Source of the DNA: a gamma proteobacterium endosymbiont of Lamellibrachia anaximandri
GTDB taxonomy: Bacteria > Pseudomonadota > Gammaproteobacteria > Chromatiales > Chromatiaceae
DNA length: 64,000 bases
Direction of reading: 5' to 3'
Assembly (NCBI GenBank): GCA_016756855.1
Contig: JAESPD010000004.1
Coordinates: forward strand, 53,501 to 117,500
This document shows positions 58,176 to 64,000 of this stretch, piece after piece. The notes beneath the pieces are model-generated. The model was not told where the DNA came from. It did not search any database and saw only the letters and a program-made list of their open reading frames with translations. Every line of letters starts with the position of its first letter. The first letter of the stretch is position 1. The translations under genes and the position numbers were made by a program.

Positions 58176-59207
58176 ATGATCAGAGTGGGAATCGTCGGCG
58201 GTACCGGCTATACGGGTGTGGAACTGCTGCGTCTGTTGGCTAAACATCCAGAGTGCGACCTGGTGACAATTACCTCCCGTTCAGAGGCGGGGCGTCCGGT
58301 GGCGGATATGTTTCCCAGTCTGCGCGAACATGTAGACCTTGTCTTTGTCGAGCCGGATTCTGCAACCCTGCGGGGTTGTGATCTGGTCTTTTTCGCCACG
58401 CCCAACGGTATTGCCATGCGCCAGGTGCCGGAACTGCTGGATGCGGGCGTCAAGGTGATCGATCTGGCCGCAGACTTCCGGATCACCGATCAGTCGGTCT
58501 GGGAGTATTGGTACGGTATGGATCACGCCTGCCCGGAGCGTCTGCCTGAAGCTGTGTATGGCCTGCCGGAGATCAATCGCGAAGCTGTGAAGCAGGCACG
58601 CCTGGTAGCGAATCCCGGCTGCTATCCTACTGCGGTGGCATTGGGTTTCCTGCCTTTGGTCGAGCAGGGATTGATCGAGCTGGATTATCTGGTTGCAGAT
58701 ACCAAGTCCGGTGTCAGTGGCGCCGGCCGTAAAGCGAGTGTGCCTGCCCTGATGGGTGAAACAGGAGAGAGTTTCAAGGCGTATGCCATTCCAGGGCATC
58801 GTCACCAGCCTGAGATTCGTCAGACACTTTCCCGGGCAGCCGAGCGGGATGTCGGTCTGACTTTCGTGCCCCACCTGGTGCCGATGATCAGGGGGATAGA
58901 GGCGACACTTTATGCTCGGCTGAAATCGACGGATGAAGATTTGCAGGCGCTGTTTGAAGAGCGCTACCGGGATGAACCGTTTGTGGACGTCATGCCTGCA
59001 GGTTCACACCCGGAGACCCGTAGTGTGCGCGGCATCAACCACTGTCGGATTGCGGTACACCGCCCGCTGGATGGTGATGTGGTGGTCGTGACCTCGGTCA
59101 TCGATAATCTGGTGAAGGGTGCTGCCGGTCAGGCGGTGCAGAATATGAACCTGATGTTCGGGCTGAGCGAGAATACTGCGCTGGATCAAGTGGCCCTATT
59201 GCCTTGA
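58176..59207 (+). CDS. argC: N-acetyl-gamma-glutamyl-phosphate reductase
   Basis: 343 aa, [39 protein letters not shown]. Confidence 0.97.
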   Translation: MIRVGIVGGTGYTGVELLRLLAKHPECDLVTITSRSEAGRPVADMFPSLREHVDLVFVEPDSATLRGCDLVFFATPNGIAMRQVPELLDAGVKVIDLAADFRITDQSVWEYWYGMDHACPERLPEAVYGLPEINREAVKQARLVANPGCYPTAVALGFLPLVEQGLIELDYLVADTKSGVSGAGRKASVPALMGETGESFKAYAIPGHRHQPEIRQTLSRAAERDVGLTFVPHLVPMIRGIEATLYARLKSTDEDLQALFEERYRDEPFVDVMPAGSHPETRSVRGINHCRIAVHRPLDGDVVVVTSVIDNLVKGAAGQAVQNMNLMFGLSENTALDQVALLP

Positions 59208-59221
59208 GAACAGAGTGCTGA

Positions 59222-59944
59222 ATGATTTCACATAAACGATACCAGGTTCCCAAGATCGTCGTTCCTGGCGGGCGTGGACGATGGTTGCGCCTGTTCTTTG
59301 TTCTGCTGCTGGTATTGGCAGCAGCTTGGCTGGGATTTCAGCAGGGGCAGGCGCGACCGAAAGGTATCCAGGCCATTGATCGCGCCGGCCTGAATGATTC
59401 CCTGAATGAGTTGAAGGTCGAAAGGGGTGAACTGCGCCGTAAGCTGGCCATGGCGGAGCAGGTTGCGAAGGTGGATCGTGAAGCGATGCACGCAGTCAGG
59501 GAGCAGATCAAACAATTTCAGGACGAACGTCTGAAGATGGAGGAGGAACTTGTCTTCCTGCGGGGCATCGTCTCAACGGATACCAAAAAAGAGGGTTTGA
59601 GGATCCAGAATTACAAACTGGAGCCGGGCCTCGAAAGTGGGCAGTTCCTGGTCAAGTTTTCTGTTAGTCAGGTGTTGAAAAGTGGTCCGGTGGCCAAGGG
59701 GCGGATCCTTATCCGCGTTGAAGGCCTGCAGCCGGACGGGAAGGCAAAGACTTTTGGCCTCGAAGAACTGACGGAAGACAAGACGCCGAGCATCAAGATG
59801 CGTTTCCGCTATTTTCAGAATGTGGAAGGCAAACTGAAGCTTCCGGACGACTTCAAACCCGCCAGTTTGACTATCGAAGTCAAACCGACCAACAAGAAAC
59901 TGGCGCCAGTGACTGAAACTTACGACTGGTCGCCACAGGCCTGA
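59222..59944 (+). CDS. DUF6776-like membrane-anchored coiled-coil protein
   Basis: 240 aa, N-terminal TM and coiled coil; adjacent to bactofilin. Confidence 0.7.
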   Translation: MISHKRYQVPKIVVPGGRGRWLRLFFVLLLVLAAAWLGFQQGQARPKGIQAIDRAGLNDSLNELKVERGELRRKLAMAEQVAKVDREAMHAVREQIKQFQDERLKMEEELVFLRGIVSTDTKKEGLRIQNYKLEPGLESGQFLVKFSVSQVLKSGPVAKGRILIRVEGLQPDGKAKTFGLEELTEDKTPSIKMRFRYFQNVEGKLKLPDDFKPASLTIEVKPTNKKLAPVTETYDWSPQA

Positions 59945-59959
59945 CAGGACACAAAGCAG

Positions 59960-60403
59960 ATGAGGATTGGCATGAGAAAGAAGCGATTCCGCGCGCCGAA
60001 GATTACCACGGTTATTGGCAAGGAGACTCAGATCCGGGGAGATATTCAATTTTCCGGTGGGCTGCATGTGGACGGCGTGATCAAAGGCAATGTCTCCTCC
60101 ACTGAAGGAGATGACAGGGCAACTTTGACCCTGAGTGAAGATGGCTCCATCGAAGGGGATGTACGGGTCGCCAATGTCATGCTGAACGGAAATGTGACCG
60201 GAGATGTCTATGCGGGTCACCGGGTGGAGTTGGCGCCAAAATCCAGGGTTACAGGAACGGTTTGTTACGATCTGCTGGAGATGGCGATGGGTGCCGAGGT
60301 CAATGGGCAGCTGGTGCATGCGCAGGACATGGAGCAGCGTAAATTGGGATTTGATGGTGACAATGGTGTAGATGTCGGGGTTGAGCCGGAACAGGCGGGG
60401 TGA
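59960..60403 (+). CDS. Bactofilin / polymer-forming cytoskeletal protein
   Basis: 147 aa, TVIGKETQIRGDIQFSGGLHVDGVIKGNV..IEGDVRVANVMLNGNVTGDVYAGHRVEL. Confidence 0.92.
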   Translation: MRIGMRKKRFRAPKITTVIGKETQIRGDIQFSGGLHVDGVIKGNVSSTEGDDRATLTLSEDGSIEGDVRVANVMLNGNVTGDVYAGHRVELAPKSRVTGTVCYDLLEMAMGAEVNGQLVHAQDMEQRKLGFDGDNGVDVGVEPEQAG

Positions 60404-60422
60404 TTTCCTCGTCACGCCAGGA

Positions 60423-60454
60423 ATACTTGACTAAAACTCTGGGTAAAAGCATAC
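60423..60454 (+). promoter_or_regulatory. Putative erpA promoter with IscR type-1-like left half-site
   Basis: ATACTTGACTA matches left half of the remembered IscR type-1 consensus; also TTGACT-17 bp-CATACT. Confidence 0.4.
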
Positions 60455-60513
60455 TTTTACTTATATTGTGCATGGTCTGATTCTTAATTGACCCACCAAA
60501 CAGGTTATTTATC

Positions 60514-60867
60514 ATGAGTACGGCAGAAGCAACCACGGAGTCTCCCCTTGTATTTACGCAGTCTGCGGCAACCAAGGTTGCAGCATTGATTGAGGAGGAG
60601 GGAAAGCCAGACCTGATGCTGCGAGTCTATATTCAGGGGGGCGGCTGTTCCGGTTTTCAGTATGGATTCTCTTTCGATGAGGACGAGAATGATGGTGATA
60701 CCAAGGTCGTAACCGATGGCGTGACATTGCTGGTCGACCCCATGAGCATGCAGTACCTGGGTGGCGCGGAGATCGATTACACCGAGGGTCTGCAAGGCTC
60801 CCAGTTCGTCATCCGCAACCCGAACGCCAGCACTACCTGCGGTTGTGGATCATCCTTCTCTGTTTGA
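60514..60867 (+). CDS. erpA: Iron-sulfur cluster insertion protein
   Basis: 117 aa, [30 protein letters not shown]. Confidence 0.95.
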   Translation: MSTAEATTESPLVFTQSAATKVAALIEEEGKPDLMLRVYIQGGGCSGFQYGFSFDEDENDGDTKVVTDGVTLLVDPMSMQYLGGAEIDYTEGLQGSQFVIRNPNASTTCGCGSSFSV

Positions 60868-61142
60868 TTCTGAACAGATAACCGGGATTGGAAACGGCAT
60901 TCCGGTGCCGTTTTTGTAGTAAGCAGACCCTGGAAGAATTCCGGGATCTGCTCGGGGATGGAAGGGAATGCTTACTTCTCGCTGGTTTGCATTTCAGCTT
61001 GGGGTGATATATCGTGCCTCGTTCGCGTGATTCTGATCCCACCTGAAACGCCCTACATTTGCTGTTTCCTCACAGATGCATCTTGAAAGACAGGCAGGGT
61101 TCGCGGGCTTATTCGTCGACACATTAAAGAAGGTCAAAAACA

Positions 61143-61409
61143 TTGATTACCCTTTCAGTCCGCAGTCTTCCCAGGTCGACCACAGAGGAGAGCCTGACAG
61201 CGCTCTTTTCGGAGTACGGCGTGGTTCGTTCTCTTAAACTGGTAAAGGATCTCTTCTCCGGTGATTGTAAGGGCTTTGCCACAATCGACATGGAAGGGCA
61301 CGAAGCCCGTGCCGCTATGGCAGCGCTCGATGGCAGTGAATTCAACGGCAGCATGATCCGCGTCGGCCCAGACCGTCCGAGAAGAGGTCGCGGCGGCAAA
61401 CGCCGCTGA
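61143..61409 (+). CDS. RRM-domain RNA-binding protein
   Basis: 88 aa; RNP-like KGFATIDMEGHEAR; Arg/Gly-rich tail GRGGKRR; TTG start. Confidence 0.85.
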   Translation: MITLSVRSLPRSTTEESLTALFSEYGVVRSLKLVKDLFSGDCKGFATIDMEGHEARAAMAALDGSEFNGSMIRVGPDRPRRGRGGKRR

Positions 61410-61443
61410 ATTTGGATAGTCCGCCTGCCGGCGCAGCTTTCAG

Positions 61444-62574
61444 CTATCTGGAAAGCCCGGCAGGATAGATCCCCCCCAACACCACAGCTTCCCTTGCGCC
61501 GGTGACCGAAGGCAGGTTACCCGGCAGTCCTTCCAGCGTCCTATGCGCCAGCCAGGCAAATGCCATTGCCTCGATCCAGTCCGGGTCGACGGAGAGTTTT
61601 GCTGTGCTGAAAACCTCTATCGAAGGCAGGTTTGCAGCGAGACGGCCCATCAGATAGCCGTTATGTACCCCGCCGCCACAAACGAGCAGTTGCTCCGCCA
61701 CCGGGCAATGTAGGCTGATGGCGTCTGCAATGGTCAGAGCTGTAAGTTCGATCAGTGTGGCCTGGACGTCACTGGTGGCTAACTCCGCATCTTCGCCGAG
61801 CATAGCGTCCAGCCAATCGAGATTGAAGTATTCGGTGCCGGTGCTTTTGGGCGCAGACCGGGAAAAGTAGGCGTCTGTCATCATCCGATCCAGCAATGAT
61901 GGAATGATTCTGCCCGTTTCACCCCAGGCCCCATGGCGGTCGAAATCGACTTGCCTGTGTCTGGTAATCCAGTGATCCAGCAGTGTGTTGCCGGGTCCTG
62001 TGTCGAATCCAGTGGCCGGTTCGGCACTATTACTGGGTAACCAGGTGATGTTGGCAATACCACCGATATTGAGGATGACCCGGTTCTTCTCCCCGCTCTG
62101 GAATATCGCCTGATGAAAGGCGGGCACGAGTGGAGCACCTTGTCCTCCAGCCGAGATGTCACGGCGCCGGAAGTCGGCTACTGTAGTGATGCCTGTGCGC
62201 TGGGCGATGGTGTTGGCATCGCCGATCTGCAGTGAAAAGGGGTGCTGGACCCCGGGGCGGTGTCGCAGCGTCTGTCCATGGCTGCCGATGGCTCTGATCT
62301 GCTCCCGGCGGCAGGCATGCTCCTTGATTAACTGCAATGTTGCCTCGGCAAAGGTCTCGCCGACCTGGATGTCCAACTCCCCGAGACGGTCGATCTCGTT
62401 ATCACCGGGTTGGCAGAGGGCTGCTAGATTCCGACGGAGTTCCGTAGGATAGGGGTGGCAGTGGTGGCCGATCAGTCCGGGGGCGCCGTCTGGCGTCAAT
62501 TCAATCAGGGCAGCATCGATACCGTCCATACTGGTGCCGGACATGAGGCCTATATAGTAGGCCTTACTGGGCAT
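61444..62574 (-). CDS. anmK: Anhydro-N-acetylmuramic acid kinase
   Basis: 376 aa, YIGLMSGTSMDGIDAALIEL; RVILNIGGIANITWLP. Confidence 0.96.
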   Translation of the reverse strand: MPSKAYYIGLMSGTSMDGIDAALIELTPDGAPGLIGHHCHPYPTELRRNLAALCQPGDNEIDRLGELDIQVGETFAEATLQLIKEHACRREQIRAIGSHGQTLRHRPGVQHPFSLQIGDANTIAQRTGITTVADFRRRDISAGGQGAPLVPAFHQAIFQSGEKNRVILNIGGIANITWLPSNSAEPATGFDTGPGNTLLDHWITRHRQVDFDRHGAWGETGRIIPSLLDRMMTDAYFSRSAPKSTGTEYFNLDWLDAMLGEDAELATSDVQATLIELTALTIADAISLHCPVAEQLLVCGGGVHNGYLMGRLAANLPSIEVFSTAKLSVDPDWIEAMAFAWLAHRTLEGLPGNLPSVTGAREAVVLGGIYPAGLSR

Positions 62575-63979
62575 CTGCGATCAGGGTGCGGTTCAGGACA
62601 TCGAGTTGGCTGACCAGCGGCTGGGTTTTCAGTAGAAAATCCGCCTTGTATTTTTTTGCGATGGGCTGGGCGGCGGGAAGTTTGACGGTCAGGGGATTGC
62701 GGTGCACGCCGTTGACCCGGAACTCATAATGGAGATGGGGACCGGTGGCGAGACCGCTCTTGCCAACGTAGCCAATAGTCTGCCCCTGGCGAACCTTGCT
62801 TCCTTTTTTTGCCGTCTTGTTATAGCGGGAGAGGTGGGCATAGAGGGTTGTATAGCGTTGGCCGTGCTGTACGATAACTGTGCGGCCATAACCCCCCTTC
62901 TTGCCTCTGTGAATGATCTTGCCGTCCCCGGCTGCCTTGATCGGTGTACCGGTCTTTGCTGCGTAGTCGACTCCACGGTGCGGACGTTTCTTACCGAGCA
63001 CTGGGTGCCAGCGTTCGCCGGTGAAGCGGGAGGATATGCGTCGAAAATCGACCGGGGCACGCAGAAAAGCCTTGCGCATGCTCCGCCCTTCAGGGGTGAA
63101 GTAGTCACTCTGGCCAGTCTCATCCGTGTATCTCAGCGCGCGGTAGCTGCGCCCCTGATTGATGAACTCGGCAGCCAGGATGGGACCGTCTTTCAGCTTG
63201 TCCCCCTCAAGGTAATCCTCCTGATAGATGACGCTGAATCGGTCGCCGCTGCGGATCTCAAGGGCAAAGTCGATATCCCAGCCGAAGATATTTGCCAGCT
63301 CCATGATCAGGGCATCAGCAAGTCCTGCGTCCTGGGCGCTGAGATAGAGTGAGTTGGTGATGGTTCCACTCGTATGGGCTGTCCGATGTTCGATGGGCTT
63401 GTTTTCCTCATTGGCGAGAAAGGAATCGCCATCGGATCTGATATGCAGGCTCTGCACCCGATTGTGGTCAAGCGCCAAAGCAAGCAAACTGCCGCTGTCG
63501 TCCAGTTGCAGGCGCAGCGTCTCACCGGGTTTTATACGGGTCAGCTCTTTCGCCATCTTGCTGGAATTAACGATGCGGTGTAGTAGATTGGCGCTCAGCC
63601 CATTCTCTTTAAAGATGCTGGAGAGGGAGTCCCCGCTACGAATCTTTCGGGAGATCCATTGGGACTTGGATGCTGTCGCCAGGGACTCCAGGTCTGGTTC
63701 TGACGGCACACTCACCGGTTTGACGGGAGGAACGATGGTTGATGGAGCAGGCGCCTTAGCGAGGGGAGGAGGGCTGAACTGAGGTTCTGCGCGACTCTCT
63801 TCACGTGACTGCCCCGGCAGTGCCAGTGGCACGACTATCCGCCCGTTTTCCTGGGAGGGCTCAGCCTTGGTCGGAAGTTGAATCGGTGCAGTGGTCTGGC
63901 TGTCTTTGCTGCTATCCAGAAACAGTGCACCTGCGGCAGCAATCGTCAGAAGTAATAGAATGACCAGTCCCGCGCGCAA
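62564..63979 (-). CDS. M23-family murein peptidase (OapA/LysM-like N-terminus)
   Basis: 471 aa, HRGVDYAAKTGTPIKAAGDGKI..GPHLHYEFRVNG. Confidence 0.94.
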   Translation of the reverse strand: MRAGLVILLLLTIAAAGALFLDSSKDSQTTAPIQLPTKAEPSQENGRIVVPLALPGQSREESRAEPQFSPPPLAKAPAPSTIVPPVKPVSVPSEPDLESLATASKSQWISRKIRSGDSLSSIFKENGLSANLLHRIVNSSKMAKELTRIKPGETLRLQLDDSGSLLALALDHNRVQSLHIRSDGDSFLANEENKPIEHRTAHTSGTITNSLYLSAQDAGLADALIMELANIFGWDIDFALEIRSGDRFSVIYQEDYLEGDKLKDGPILAAEFINQGRSYRALRYTDETGQSDYFTPEGRSMRKAFLRAPVDFRRISSRFTGERWHPVLGKKRPHRGVDYAAKTGTPIKAAGDGKIIHRGKKGGYGRTVIVQHGQRYTTLYAHLSRYNKTAKKGSKVRQGQTIGYVGKSGLATGPHLHYEFRVNGVHRNPLTVKLPAAQPIAKKYKADFLLKTQPLVSQLDVLNRTLIADAQ

Positions 63980-64000
63980 TAATTGACGGAAACGTGAGGG

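Noticed and set aside
59573-60415. 280-aa minus-strand ORF
   Set aside because: Antisense to DUF6776-like and bactofilin genes, both well supported on plus strand

Overview
The window looks like a gammaproteobacterial chromosome segment; the taxon is inferred from gene content only. (1) About 0-11.5 kb holds an extracellular contractile injection system (eCIS / phage-tail-like) locus. On the minus strand it has baseplate J-like (runs off the left edge), gp25-like, PAAR, VgrG-like spike, LysM tube-associated protein, a small DUF5908-like protein, two tail tube proteins, a large sheath and a DUF4255-type cap protein. An AAA+ ATPase is divergent. (2) About 11.5-40 kb is a very cytochrome-c-rich denitrification/respiration island: a nonaheme cytochrome fused to a cytochrome b-like domain, a diheme cytochrome c plus periplasmic ankyrin protein, hemerythrin, nirS, a NapC/NirT-type cytochrome fused to two tandem heme-binding domains, cupredoxin, nirC-F-D-L-G-(orf)-H-J-N, a MauG/CCP-like diheme peroxidase, MscS, an octaheme OTR-like cytochrome with a cytochrome b561 partner, tri- and diheme cytochromes, and norCB. 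Several FNR/DNR-type palindromes sit at promoters. (3) About 40-64 kb is mostly housekeeping: ABC/FtsX/HlyD exporter, mpl, ubiX, DedA-PAP2 fusion, PstS-like protein, hemL, thiE, thiD, IscA-like protein, FAD oxidoreductase, argC, bactofilin, erpA, RRM protein, anmK, M23 peptidase. A three-copy dispersed bipartite palindromic repeat and one perfect 21-bp-stem palindrome are also present. The strongest candidates for something new are the NapC-(heme domain)x2 fusion with CX3CH motifs and the eCIS locus. No tRNA, rRNA, CRISPR array or clear transposase was recognised.
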